DNA of 59,223 nucleotides from Paenibacillus sp. cl123. GTDB lineage: Bacteria > Bacillota > Bacilli > Paenibacillales > NBRC-103111. The position numbers were made by a program, and so were the translations under genes. The notes beneath the pieces are model-generated. The model made no database searches. It was not told the DNA's origin and saw only the letters and a list, made by a program, of their open reading frames with translations. Shown piece after piece: positions 8,584 to 17,027 of the stretch (the first letter of the stretch is position 1; each line of letters opens with the position of its first letter). The stretch is from positions 1 through 59,223 of the forward strand of contig NZ_FMYY01000008.1 in the NCBI RefSeq assembly GCF_900101595.1. The letters are read 5' to 3'.

Positions 8584-9696
8584 ATGATCAATCAGCTGAA
8601 GTTCGACTTTGGAACCGGAGAGTCCGGAGAAGGTTATAGCAAGTTAAGAGCCGACGCGTGGTATGATGCCGCGCTCGGCTACGGCTTTGTCCGGCAGGAG
8701 CATTCGCGGATCGCAGCAAAGGACCGGGGGGAGCCGGAGGCGCTTCGCCGCGACTTCTGCATTCCGCTCGATGCCGTGTTCCGGGTGGACGTGCCGGACG
8801 GTGTGTACACGGTGCATGCGCTGATCGGCGACGCTATTGTGCCAACCGAGACGACGATCAAGGCGGGCTGCGGCCGGCTGATGGTCCGCAGACTGCGTAC
8901 GTCGGCCGGACAGTTTATCCGTTACAGCTTCTCGGTATGGGTAACCGGCGGCCGGCTGGAGCTGGCATTCTCGGGTCTCGCGCCGCGCATCAATGCGCTG
9001 GAGATTGTGGCCGCCCCGCAGGTGCGCACCCTATTTCTGGCAGGCGATTCTACGGTGACGGACCAGCCGGCTGACGGCTATCCTTATGCGGGCTGGGGGC
9101 AGATGCTGCCCTATTTATTCAAGCATGACGCGGCAATTGCGAACTTTGCGTTGTCGGGGAGAAGCTCCAAAAGCTTTATTCAAGAAGGGCATTTGGATAA
9201 AATCTGGGCCGCAATCAAGCCTCATGACATCCTGATGATCCAATTCGGCCATAATGATCAGAAGCCGGACGAGGAGCGGCATACCGACCCGTTTACAACC
9301 TACAAGGAGCATCTGTTGCGGTACATAGAGGGAGCGCGGGAACGCGAAGCTTATCCGATCCTGATCACGTCCGTCCAGCGCCGATATTTTGAGCCGGACG
9401 GCACGTTGACCGATACGCATGGAGACTACTTGACGGCGGTGCGGGAACTCGCCGCTGAGGAAAATGTGCCGCTCGTCGATCTCGCGGCAAGCAGCAAGCG
9501 GTTATTCGAAGAGCTGGGGCCGGAAGGCACCAAGTCGATTCTGATGTGGGGCGCTCCGGGCGAATTTATGAATTTCCCTGGCGGTGTCGAGGACAATACC
9601 CACTTCCAGGAACGCGGAGCGGTGCGTATCGCCGAGCTTGTGGTCGAAGGTCTGAGGGAACAGCAGTTGAAGGAGATGCTCTTGCTGCTGCGTTAG
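8584..9696 (+). CDS. yesT: Rhamnogalacturonan acetylesterase, CE12 (SGNH)
   Basis: Carbohydrate esterase family 12 (370 aa). Residues 1-145 form a beta-rich N-terminal domain starting FDFGTGESGEGY, as in two-domain members. The SGNH domain then has block I LAGDSTVTD (Ser156), block II FALSGRSS (Gly192), block III FGHND (Asn224) and the block V pair Asp337/His340 in VEDNTHFQERGA. It removes acetyl groups from rhamnogalacturonan fragments. No signal peptide is seen, so it acts inside the cell, as suits a cluster that imports oligosaccharides. AAGGGG precedes the ATG. Confidence 0.9.
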   Translation: MINQLKFDFGTGESGEGYSKLRADAWYDAALGYGFVRQEHSRIAAKDRGEPEALRRDFCIPLDAVFRVDVPDGVYTVHALIGDAIVPTETTIKAGCGRLMVRRLRTSAGQFIRYSFSVWVTGGRLELAFSGLAPRINALEIVAAPQVRTLFLAGDSTVTDQPADGYPYAGWGQMLPYLFKHDAAIANFALSGRSSKSFIQEGHLDKIWAAIKPHDILMIQFGHNDQKPDEERHTDPFTTYKEHLLRYIEGAREREAYPILITSVQRRYFEPDGTLTDTHGDYLTAVRELAAEENVPLVDLAASSKRLFEELGPEGTKSILMWGAPGEFMNFPGGVEDNTHFQERGAVRIAELVVEGLREQQLKEMLLLLR

Positions 9697-9846
9697 ACGC
9701 CGTTTACGGGAGGATACAAGTCCCAAGGTAAAGGGAAGGTAAAAGTAAAGGTCGCTTCGGGCGGGGAAACCAGTCCGTCCAGCGGCCTGATTCTTTAGGT
9801 ATGCGATGTATACGGGAAGCCAGGAGAAAGAGAGGATACGATAAAT

Positions 9847-11910
9847 ATGACCAAGGTGACTGAAACGGAAAGAAAGCTTCCCGCCAAGCTGCTCCACGGA
9901 GGAGACTACAACCCTGACCAGTGGCTGGCTTATCCCGATGTCCTGGAGGAAGATATTCGCTTAATGAAGCTGGCGGCATGCAATGTGATGTCGGTAGGCA
10001 TTTTTTCCTGGGTGTCGCTGGAGCCTGAAGAAGGCGTGTTTGCTTTCGAATGGCTGGATCAGGTGCTGGACCGGTTCGCAGATAATGGCATCCATGCGTT
10101 TCTGGCAACGCCAAGCGGGGCCAGACCGGCCTGGATGTCGGCGAAATACCCGGAGGTGCTGCGTGTCGGAGCGAACCGCGTACGCAATCTGCACGGCTTC
10201 CGCCACAATCACTGCTATACCTCTCCGGTTTACCGGAAGAAGGTGTCGATCATGAACCGTAAGCTGGCTGAACGCTACGCGGACCATCCAGCCGTCATCG
10301 GCTGGCATATTTCCAACGAATACAACGGAGAATGCCACTGCGATTTGTGTCAGGACGCCTTCCGCGAATGGCTGAAGGCCAAATACGGCACGCTGGAGAC
10401 ACTGAATCATGCGTGGTGGACGAGGTTTTGGAGTCATACGTATACGGATTGGTCCCAGATCGAATCCCCGGCGCCGCACGGAGAAACATTTGTTCATGGC
10501 TGCAATCTGGACTGGAAGCGTTTTGTGACGGATCGTACGGTTGACTTCTGCCGTCATGAAATTTCGGCGCTCCGGGCTGTATCCGACAGACTGCCGGTGA
10601 CGACGAATTTGATGGATCTGCCGTACGCGGACTTGAACTATTGGAAGTTCGCCGATGTGCTGGACATCGTCTCCTGGGACAGCTACCCGACCTGGCATGA
10701 TGCGGAGGACAATAGCTTGCAAGCGGCCCGAATCGCGATGGTTCACGATATTATGCGCTCGATCAAGGGCAAACCGTTCCTGCTGATGGAAAGCACGCCG
10801 AGCTTGACCAACTGGCAGCCGGTCAGCAAAAGCAAACGTCCGGGCATGCATCTGCTTGCATCGCTGCAGGCGGTCGCGCATGGCTCGGACTCGGTGCAAT
10901 ATTTCCAATGGCGCAAGAGCCGCGGCTCCAGCGAGAAGTTCCATGGAGCAGTGGTCGATCATGCCGGTCATGAGCATACGCGGGTATTCCGCGAGGTGAC
11001 GGAGGTGGGCGAGGCGCTGGCAGGGCTGGAAGCGGTCGCCGGAACTCGGGTGTCCGCGGATGTGGCGGTCATTTTCGATTGGGAGAACCGCTGGGCGATC
11101 CAGGATGCTCAAGGTCCCCGCAACATCGGCATCAAATATGAAGAGACGGTGCTGTCGTATTACCGCCCCTTCTGGGAGCGGGGCATACCGGTCGATGTGA
11201 TCGACATGGAGCAGGACTTTACCCGCTACAAGCTGCTCGTGGCGCCGATGCTGTATATGGTTCGTCCCGGCGTGGCCGAACGGATCGAGGCATTTGTGCG
11301 GGCAGGCGGTACGTTTGTGGCTACGTACTGGTCGGGCATCGTCGATGAGAACGACTTATGCTTCCTCGGCGGTTTCCCGGGTCCGCTTCGGCAGACGCTT
11401 GGCATCTGGGCCGAGGAAATTGAGGGACTTCATGACCGCGATGCCAACGGCATTCGAATGTCGGATGGTAATGAGCTCGGTTTGAACGGGGTGTTTGACG
11501 CTATCGAGCTGTGCGAGACGATTCATCTGGAGGGAGCGACAGCGCTCGCCGTGTACGAGCAGGATTATTATGCGGGCCGTCCGGCGCTGACGGTCAACCG
11601 CCTCGAAGCCGGGAAAGCTTATTACGTCGCTTGCCGTACGAAGCAGCCGTTCCAGGATGCACTGCTGGGCGCGCTGGCTACTGAAGCGGGCGTCCGCCGC
11701 GCGCTGGCGGCGGAGCTGCCGCAAGGGGTGACGGCGCAGGTCCGATCGGATGGGACAAGCGACTATGTATTCGTGCTGAACTTCGCGGGAGCGGAGCGCG
11801 TTGTGAAGCTGGACGGCCGCGACTATGCGGATGTGCTTAGCGGGGAGACAGCCGAAGCGGAGCTGCGGCTTGAGCCTTACGGACTGCGCGTGCTGCGCCG
11901 CGAGGTGTGA
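9847..11910 (+). CDS. yesZ: Beta-galactosidase, GH42
   Basis: Family 42 beta-galactosidase of typical length (687 aa). It begins LLHGGDYNPDQW, the family start. The acid/base Glu158 is in ISNEYNGE, and the nucleophile Glu315 in LLMESTPS. Four cysteines of the zinc cluster are visible: Cys123, Cys163, Cys165 and Cys168. The C-terminal third is the trimerisation domain and a small beta domain. It lacks a signal peptide. In the B. subtilis yes cluster the homologue removes galactose from rhamnogalacturonan side chains. AGAGAGG precedes the ATG. Confidence 0.93.
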   Translation: MTKVTETERKLPAKLLHGGDYNPDQWLAYPDVLEEDIRLMKLAACNVMSVGIFSWVSLEPEEGVFAFEWLDQVLDRFADNGIHAFLATPSGARPAWMSAKYPEVLRVGANRVRNLHGFRHNHCYTSPVYRKKVSIMNRKLAERYADHPAVIGWHISNEYNGECHCDLCQDAFREWLKAKYGTLETLNHAWWTRFWSHTYTDWSQIESPAPHGETFVHGCNLDWKRFVTDRTVDFCRHEISALRAVSDRLPVTTNLMDLPYADLNYWKFADVLDIVSWDSYPTWHDAEDNSLQAARIAMVHDIMRSIKGKPFLLMESTPSLTNWQPVSKSKRPGMHLLASLQAVAHGSDSVQYFQWRKSRGSSEKFHGAVVDHAGHEHTRVFREVTEVGEALAGLEAVAGTRVSADVAVIFDWENRWAIQDAQGPRNIGIKYEETVLSYYRPFWERGIPVDVIDMEQDFTRYKLLVAPMLYMVRPGVAERIEAFVRAGGTFVATYWSGIVDENDLCFLGGFPGPLRQTLGIWAEEIEGLHDRDANGIRMSDGNELGLNGVFDAIELCETIHLEGATALAVYEQDYYAGRPALTVNRLEAGKAYYVACRTKQPFQDALLGALATEAGVRRALAAELPQGVTAQVRSDGTSDYVFVLNFAGAERVVKLDGRDYADVLSGETAEAELRLEPYGLRVLRREV

Positions 11911-12071
11911 GGGCGCGCAGCATACAACTTCTGCGGAGGGTAAGCGATCGCCCTAAGGGAAAGTCGAGCCGTTCAAGCAGAATGGCGTTCTTCGGACGCA
12001 TAGTCGGATTGTTCCCCGCAAGCAAAGGCGGTATACTAAAGCTATCAGGAAACAAGACCGGAGGCGAGTGA

Positions 12072-12372
12072 ATGGACGAAAGCGAGCCGCTTCCGGAAGA
12101 CCGGGAGCATATCCATCACCCGCATGATACATCGTACCGGTTCTTGCTCTCCAGCGTTTGTGGAGCTGTGGGGATGCCGGAGGAGAACCAACAGAAATTT
12201 TTTGCCTGGATCGCCCAGGTATTGAGCGGGAGGCTGCCCGAGGAGCGTGGAGATCGGAAAAGAAGCCGTGGCCAGACAAATGATCGCGGAAGGACTGGAT
12301 GCGGCGTTGATAGCCAACGTGACCGGCTTTCCGTTGAAGAAGATAGCTCGATTGAAAAAGCGAAGCCATTAA
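12072..12372 (+). pseudogene. Decayed Rpn-family (PD-(D/E)XK) recombination-promoting nuclease/transposase gene
   Basis: The start is intact (GGAGG, then ATG 12072) and encodes MDESEPLPEDREHIHHPHDT followed by SYRFLLSS, the usual start of Rpn/YhgA-like proteins. The sequence then jumps to a piece from near the C-terminus (FFAWIAQVLSGRLPEE). About 60 codons later the family ending (GKEAVARQMIAEGLDAALIA, then a Leu/Lys-rich end) is found in the +1 frame, from 12250 to TAA 12370-12372. Intact members are about 300 aa, so this copy has lost most of its middle and carries a frameshift. It ends just before a terminator. Confidence 0.65.
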
Positions 12373-12384
12373 TGTGTGAAGCAT

Positions 12385-12409
12385 ACCGCTCCCTATGGGG
12401 CGGTTTTTT
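12385..12409 (+). terminator. Rho-independent terminator
   Basis: ACCGCTCC (12385-12392), loop CTAT, GGGGCGGT (12397-12404) form an 8-bp stem with one wobble, followed by a run of six T. Confidence 0.9.
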
Positions 12410-12561
12410 GCCATTATAAAAGGTAACAGTTGTGGGTTTGCAAAACATCTGAATCGGCGTAATGAAACCATTTCAGGGACCTGGCGGATGGACAGCTTTT
12501 ACTCGCCATGTTGAAGCTGGGATGACCGACGGCATGCCTAGCAAATAAATCAAAAAAGGTA

Positions 12562-12592
12562 TTGACTCTCACGTTGCGTGAGACCGTAAAGT
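12562..12592 (+). promoter_or_regulatory. MerR-type promoter with operator in the spacer
   Basis: The -35 is TTGACT (12562-12567) and the -10 TAAAGT (12587-12592), with a 19-base spacer filled by the inverted repeat CTCAC-GTTGC-GTGAG (12568-12582). The overlong spacer with a palindrome is the hallmark of MerR-family promoters and implies autoregulation of the gene downstream. Confidence 0.85.
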
Positions 12593-12620
12593 AAGTATCG
12601 AAAGGAGGTCAGCCGATCTG

Positions 12621-13361
12621 ATGAAGGTAAGAGAGGTTGCAGATCTAACGGGCATCAGCGTTCGAACGCTGCATCATTATGACGAAATAGGGCTGCTCGT
12701 CCCCGATGGGACGACAGAGGCCGGTTATCGGCTGTATTCGGACGACAACTTGGCGATGCTGCAGCAAATCCTATTTTATCGTGAGCTCGGATTCTCTCTG
12801 AAAGCGATCAAGGATATTGTCAGCGATCCATCCTTCAATCGGCGGGAAGCGCTCGAGCTGCACCGCAGCCTGCTGATCGAAAAGAGGCGTCGACTGGACG
12901 ACATGATCGCAACGGTGGAAAAAACAATTCAGCATCATAAAGGAGAAATTACAATGACCAACGAAGAAAAGTTCAAAGGCTTCGACTTCAGCCGTAATCC
13001 ATACGAAGAAGAAGCACGCAGACGGTGGGGAAATGAAGCTGTAGACAAATCCAATGCAAAGGTCGCCGGAATGTCCAAGGACGAGCAGACAGCCCTGGGG
13101 GAGGCTGTGAATGAGATTTACCGGAAGCTGGCCGGGCTGCGCACTGCTTCGCCAGATTCAGAGCAGGCACAGGAGGCAATCGGAGAGTGGTATGCGATGC
13201 TGAACAGGATGGGCAGCTACCCGCCGCAAGCCTTCAAAGGACTCGGGCAAATGTATGTCGATGACGAGCGGTTCACGGCAAGCATTGACCAATTTGGCGA
13301 AGGACTGGCGGTATTTATGCGGGATGCGATGGCTGTATTTGCAGACCGTCACGGCCAGTAG
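12621..13361 (+). CDS. MerR-family regulator with TipAS ligand-binding domain
   Basis: Regulator of the TipA/Mta type (246 aa). The N-terminal winged helix (residues 1-70) reads MKVREVADLTGISVRTLHHY with GYRLYSDDNL in the wing. A coiled-coil dimerisation helix covers about 75-110. The C-terminal 115-246 is a TipAS domain (antibiotic-binding), ending in AVFADRHGQ. AAAGGAGGT precedes the ATG. The promoter has the MerR spacing, so it probably activates itself when a hydrophobic drug binds. No efflux gene lies next to it, so any other target is elsewhere. Confidence 0.9.
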   Translation: MKVREVADLTGISVRTLHHYDEIGLLVPDGTTEAGYRLYSDDNLAMLQQILFYRELGFSLKAIKDIVSDPSFNRREALELHRSLLIEKRRRLDDMIATVEKTIQHHKGEITMTNEEKFKGFDFSRNPYEEEARRRWGNEAVDKSNAKVAGMSKDEQTALGEAVNEIYRKLAGLRTASPDSEQAQEAIGEWYAMLNRMGSYPPQAFKGLGQMYVDDERFTASIDQFGEGLAVFMRDAMAVFADRHGQ

Positions 13362-13460
13362 GCTGCACCGTCATTAATGGGTCATCGCTTGCGGCGGAGA
13401 AAAAGGCTTACTGTATACTTTCTGTTCGGCAAGAAGAGACTGGGATATTAAAAGCGTGAA

Positions 13461-13490
13461 GGGGCTGCAGACTTTTGCAGCCCCCTTTGT
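13461..13490 (+). terminator. Rho-independent terminator
   Basis: GGGGCTGCA (13461-13469), loop GACTTT, TGCAGCCCC (13476-13484), then CTTTGT. The stem is perfect; the T-run is short. Confidence 0.75.
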
Positions 13491-13508
13491 GCGGAGCGTG
13501 AGTACATA
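13488..13508. repeat. left copy of the direct repeat that borders the AT-rich island
   Basis: TGTGCGGAGCGTGAGTACATA matches 20104-20124 at 18 of 21 positions. GCGGAG (13491-13496) also pairs with CTCCGC (13509-13514). Base composition becomes AT-rich soon after this point. Confidence 0.55.
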
Positions 13509-13558
13509 CTCCGCATGTGAGGAGTAGACAGTGTAAACAAACCAGTGGAGTAGGTAAT

Positions 13559-13569
13559 ATTCGCTTAAT
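13559..13569. repeat. 11-bp direct repeat, copy 1, flanking a small gene
   Basis: ATTCGCTTAAT is repeated exactly at 13990-14000. The two copies enclose the gene at 13594-13917. Confidence 0.6.
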
Positions 13570-13573
13570 TCAT

Positions 13574-13595
13574 TCCCTCGCAAGAGGGATTTTTT
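13574..13595 (+). terminator. terminator-like hairpin overlapping the 3' end of a reverse-strand gene
   Basis: TCCCTC (13574-13579), loop GCAA, GAGGGA (13584-13589), then six T. The T-run lies on the plus strand, while the neighbouring gene is on the minus strand and its stop codon falls in the T-run. Confidence 0.65.
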
Positions 13596-13917
13596 ATTTT
13601 GGTTTTAAACCTGAATAGAGTACTTCAAAATACTGATCAAACATCTCATCAAAGTTCTGGTTCGCACTCACGTATTCGAAGTATTTCCAAAGAATTATGT
13701 CTCCTGAAAGAATACTGACTATCTCATATTCTATTTTTCCTGATTCATAAACTACTAACTGACCCAAGCAGTTTTCAGATTCATGAAGAACTTTGGTAAA
13801 GGGCAAGGCTATTAATCTTTCATCAACGGCAGGTTTAATGAACTCTGTAGATACAAAATTCTCAGTCAACGCAGGGATTTTGCTTTCCATCCAATCCTTA
13901 AATTTTAATCTGAGCAT
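13594..13917 (-). CDS. Small immunity-protein-like gene (TriTu-type, tentative)
   Basis: A 107-aa soluble acidic protein without signal peptide. The centre LGQLVVYESGKIEYEIVSIL and the C-terminal part with alternating aromatic residues (ILWKYFEYV, FDQYFEVL) resemble small immunity proteins found in polymorphic toxin loci, in particular the TriTu type; I cannot confirm the family. No toxin gene lies next to it. The codons are AT-rich like the rest of the island. It is flanked by an 11-bp direct repeat, as if it came in as a cassette. Confidence 0.6.
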   Translation of the reverse strand: MLRLKFKDWMESKIPALTENFVSTEFIKPAVDERLIALPFTKVLHESENCLGQLVVYESGKIEYEIVSILSGDIILWKYFEYVSANQNFDEMFDQYFEVLYSGLKPK

Positions 13918-13989
13918 AAAGCAGCCTCATTTCTAACCTCAGGGCTAGTAGTTATCCCTTACTTATTTCCCTCACTCCACAAGGTGGGC

Positions 13990-14000
13990 ATTCGCTTAAT
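13990..14000. repeat. 11-bp direct repeat, copy 2
   Basis: ATTCGCTTAAT, identical to 13559-13569, placed between the 3' end of the KAP gene and the 5' end of the small gene. Confidence 0.6.
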
Positions 14001-14019
14001 AATGCTCCTAATTGTTTTA

Positions 14020-16038
14020 TTATGGGGCTTTATCTTTATTCATATGCTTTTCAAACCTGCTGAGAATATCGCCCAGAGTATTATGTAAGTCTTCAAGAAG
14101 CACTATGCCTAGATTTCTATCACGAGCATTAATATGTTCTCCCAATAGTTGATTCAGTTGATCTAGGTTGTAAACTTCTGGAACAAACTCATCTCTTATA
14201 TAATTATATCTTCTATTGAAAATTTTTCTAATGAATACTACTTGCTCATTCGACATTTGAAGTAGTAATCTAAATAGTTCATCAACATTAAAATAAGTAA
14301 AAATTGGCGAAGCATAGTATTCATTATCAAGTTTCTCATAAAACTCGCTTAGTTTAAATTCTGAAAGTAATCTCAATAAGTCGTCAGATTCAATTTGATA
14401 CTTTTTCGATTGCAATCTTGAGTTAATTTCATAAATCTTTGATTTGAACTCATTAATGTCTTGATCGTTTACGTTTTCGCTACCATGAAATATATAGTCA
14501 ATGTCATCATTGTATTGTGAGTGCTCAACTGAATTTTCAAGACCACACATAAATTCTTGCTTCAAAACATCAACATCTAATTTTAATAATCCTCTTTTGA
14601 TGAAAAATTTGAATAAGGTATATCCTTCAAAATACAAAGAAAAATGATACATGCCATGTTTATAATTTTCATACGATTCATTAATTGCTTCGTCAAACTC
14701 TTGATTTGATAAAGTCCAATATCTTCTTAATTTATGGTGACTAGGAACCTGCTCTTCTTGACTATATTTGATTATTTCTTCATTCATTTCTGTAACAAAC
14801 AAATTAACTTCAAACAATCCTGTCCTAATAAAAACCTCAATAAATTTAAAGAATTTAAAATCATAATCATGTTGGGAGAAATACTTGTTGTTGAATTTAG
14901 TAATGAAAGTAGGTGCTCTATCCTCAAACATGCCTGCCATTATTAATGAAGATTGAAAATCTGTATTCGATTTTGCTTTAATAAATTCATCAGTGTTTAT
15001 CTTGCCAGCTTTCAACTCAAACGAATATGCTAATGTGAAAATTAACATTGCTTCAAGTAGCTGTACCTTAATTTTTTCACAAAAACTAATCGAATTTGTA
15101 TATATTTTTTCATAATCATCAAGTGCATGCTTTAAAATCCTTAAATTTGAAGATGAACTGGAGTTAAACGTTTCCCTAATCAGATTTTCATTGCTACATA
15201 AAAAAATACCAAAATCAGATGAATAACGCTCAAGAATGCCCTTTATTATCTCTTCAGTATCTGTTTTAAAATTGTACGTTTTTCTAATCAACTTTTCTTT
15301 CATTCTTTTGTAATCATTCGATAAGCTAAACAAATCATTGACCTTATTTCTGACAACATCTTCCTTAGTAATATCAGACATTGTCCCATCTTTAAACAAT
15401 TTATCGCTTTCATTCTGGTTCTTATTAGTTAAGGTTCCTTCATGAGCTAAAATGTATGAGGACACCATATACTTAAGTTCAATATTTGACATAACTTCCC
15501 TGTCTAGAATCTCTTGTTCGTTAGATAAAATAATGCATTTTACCTTATCATGTTCAACAAAATTATTTATGTATCCAAGGACCTCAGATATTGGAATTTG
15601 GGATCTTTCTAAGTCATCAAAACAAAGCACAGTATTTTCTAAAGAGTAAAGTGAATCATAGTCTAATGCTATTTCTCCATCTAATGGATTGTACCCGAGT
15701 GCTTTACCAACATTAAGCAACATTTTTCCAAGCTCAGGTACTGCCTTCCCATACTTATTATCGAAAAGTCCCCTTAACTTGCTGCTCTTAATCATTGAGG
15801 AGTAATATTCCATGCAAATCTTCTTGCTGATTTCATCAGTTGATTTCAGTCCGTAAAGCGAAATGTAAATCACTTTATATGGCTTACCATTATCAATATT
15901 GATTGATTCAATTGCAGGTGAAGCAGCTTTACTCCAGAAATAAGTTTTTCCACTACCCCAATCCCCTGTTATCATAATTGCGTAATCAGTGTTTTCTTTA
16001 TTTATGTAATCAATAATTCCATCCAAAATAATTTTCAT
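14020..16038 (-). CDS. KAP-family P-loop ATPase
   Basis: A 672-aa P-loop NTPase of the KAP type. Walker A is GDWGSGKT (residues 25-32) and Walker B VLCFDDLER (Asp141-Asp142); the sensor segment KCIILSNEQEI follows at about 165. The C-terminal 430 residues are long, helical and of unknown function; I see no membrane segments, in contrast to classical KAP proteins. The ATG overlaps the stop of the small zinc-ribbon gene by four bases, so the two are translationally coupled. KAP ATPases recur in phage-exclusion genes (PifA of plasmid F is one), which together with the island context suggests defence; this is inference. Confidence 0.8.
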   Translation of the reverse strand: MKIILDGIIDYINKENTDYAIMITGDWGSGKTYFWSKAASPAIESINIDNGKPYKVIYISLYGLKSTDEISKKICMEYYSSMIKSSKLRGLFDNKYGKAVPELGKMLLNVGKALGYNPLDGEIALDYDSLYSLENTVLCFDDLERSQIPISEVLGYINNFVEHDKVKCIILSNEQEILDREVMSNIELKYMVSSYILAHEGTLTNKNQNESDKLFKDGTMSDITKEDVVRNKVNDLFSLSNDYKRMKEKLIRKTYNFKTDTEEIIKGILERYSSDFGIFLCSNENLIRETFNSSSSSNLRILKHALDDYEKIYTNSISFCEKIKVQLLEAMLIFTLAYSFELKAGKINTDEFIKAKSNTDFQSSLIMAGMFEDRAPTFITKFNNKYFSQHDYDFKFFKFIEVFIRTGLFEVNLFVTEMNEEIIKYSQEEQVPSHHKLRRYWTLSNQEFDEAINESYENYKHGMYHFSLYFEGYTLFKFFIKRGLLKLDVDVLKQEFMCGLENSVEHSQYNDDIDYIFHGSENVNDQDINEFKSKIYEINSRLQSKKYQIESDDLLRLLSEFKLSEFYEKLDNEYYASPIFTYFNVDELFRLLLQMSNEQVVFIRKIFNRRYNYIRDEFVPEVYNLDQLNQLLGEHINARDRNLGIVLLEDLHNTLGDILSRFEKHMNKDKAP

Positions 16039-16292
16039 AGCACACCTTCTTCTTTAACCTTATTTCCACACTCAGCACAGAACTTTGCATTAGGTGTCCT
16101 AAATGGTTTCCCACAATTACTACAAGGCACACCAAAATCAGATATTCTATGATGAATAATTGCATTATGGTGAAGATCAGGCATACCAGTGATCTTCTCG
16201 TATTCCATTCTTAATGGATGAAACCTTTCATGCATTGTGGCATTATCCAAGGGGATTCCGTATTTCAGTCTAAAATCCTTCGTGGCTTTCAT
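16035..16292 (-). CDS. Small zinc-ribbon protein coupled to the KAP ATPase
   Basis: An 85-aa protein with an MHERFHPLRMEYEKITG segment, a histidine-rich HHNAIIHHRISDFG segment and a C-terminal zinc ribbon with Cys pairs CSNC and CAEC about 14 residues apart. The layout resembles a widespread family of small bacterial proteins with a HERxHPLR motif whose function is unknown to me. GGGGAGTG precedes the ATG. Its stop overlaps the start of the ATPase gene, which argues that the two proteins work together. Confidence 0.7.
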   Translation of the reverse strand: MKATKDFRLKYGIPLDNATMHERFHPLRMEYEKITGMPDLHHNAIIHHRISDFGVPCSNCGKPFRTPNAKFCAECGNKVKEEGVL

Positions 16293-16425
16293 ACACTCCC
16301 CAAATAGGCTGTAAATTCTTCTATACTATTCTTCATCAAGCATGGGCATGTCACTCTGGCAACGCCAACACCACATTATTTTCATTGTATTTTAAACTCC
16401 ATTAGATAAAATTGGACTTTTAATC

Positions 16426-16830
16426 TTACTCAACTAACTTGAAGATTGATGAAAATTCTCCATTGATCAATAGATGGTTAACTAACTCCTCAATTCTTGG
16501 GCGACTAATTTCAGCAACCAAAATCATATTGCTGGACCAAAAGTAATCACCCTTTAAGCACTCTCCAGATATTCTGTTTTTGCAAATTAAGGTTTCAATG
16601 TTTCTATAAGTAAAAAGTGAAGCAATCCATTCAGTACCATCGTCAAATGACACCAGAACATCAGAAATAGCATCTGATTCATTCCAGCCTTCAGCCCATT
16701 GCTCTGCTTCTATCCAGATGGAGTATTTCGTTCTGCTCTTTACATGTTGAACTCCTCTCCATGTTATATCACCTATATTATTCCAATCAATTGATTGTGT
16801 AAATTTTGGAAGACATTTATTCCAAAACAA
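16426..16830 (-). CDS. Immunity-like hypothetical protein, probably 5'-truncated
   Basis: An open frame of 134 codons whose only available start is TTG 16830; there is an in-frame TAA 20 bases upstream and no ribosome binding site. The protein has the pattern FDDGTEWIASLFTYRNIETL, then GECLKGDYFWSSNMILV and a C-terminal LLINGEFSSIFKLVE, which looks like a small conserved Bacillus-type protein seen near contact-dependent toxins. The missing start suggests that the N-terminus has been lost. Confidence 0.5.
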   Translation of the reverse strand: MFWNKCLPKFTQSIDWNNIGDITWRGVQHVKSRTKYSIWIEAEQWAEGWNESDAISDVLVSFDDGTEWIASLFTYRNIETLICKNRISGECLKGDYFWSSNMILVAEISRPRIEELVNHLLINGEFSSIFKLVE

Positions 16831-17027
16831 TTGTATACATAAGCATTATATATCATTTGCTTTTTATACATGGGAAATTTTTCTCAAAGGATATTGACAG
16901 TAGTGTTCTCACTTTGGGTATTCTAATCAGTTGAATTTTTTATTACACCCCTCCCAATAATACTGCCATCAGGGAGTTCCTATAACATATGGAACAAGTC
17001 CTGAAATCCTAGGTATGGGGTGTTTGA

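Noticed and set aside
13374..13583. 69-codon minus-strand ORF between the MerR gene and the island
   Set aside because: It runs through a perfect terminator hairpin and border repeats, has no ribosome binding site and no protein-like composition.
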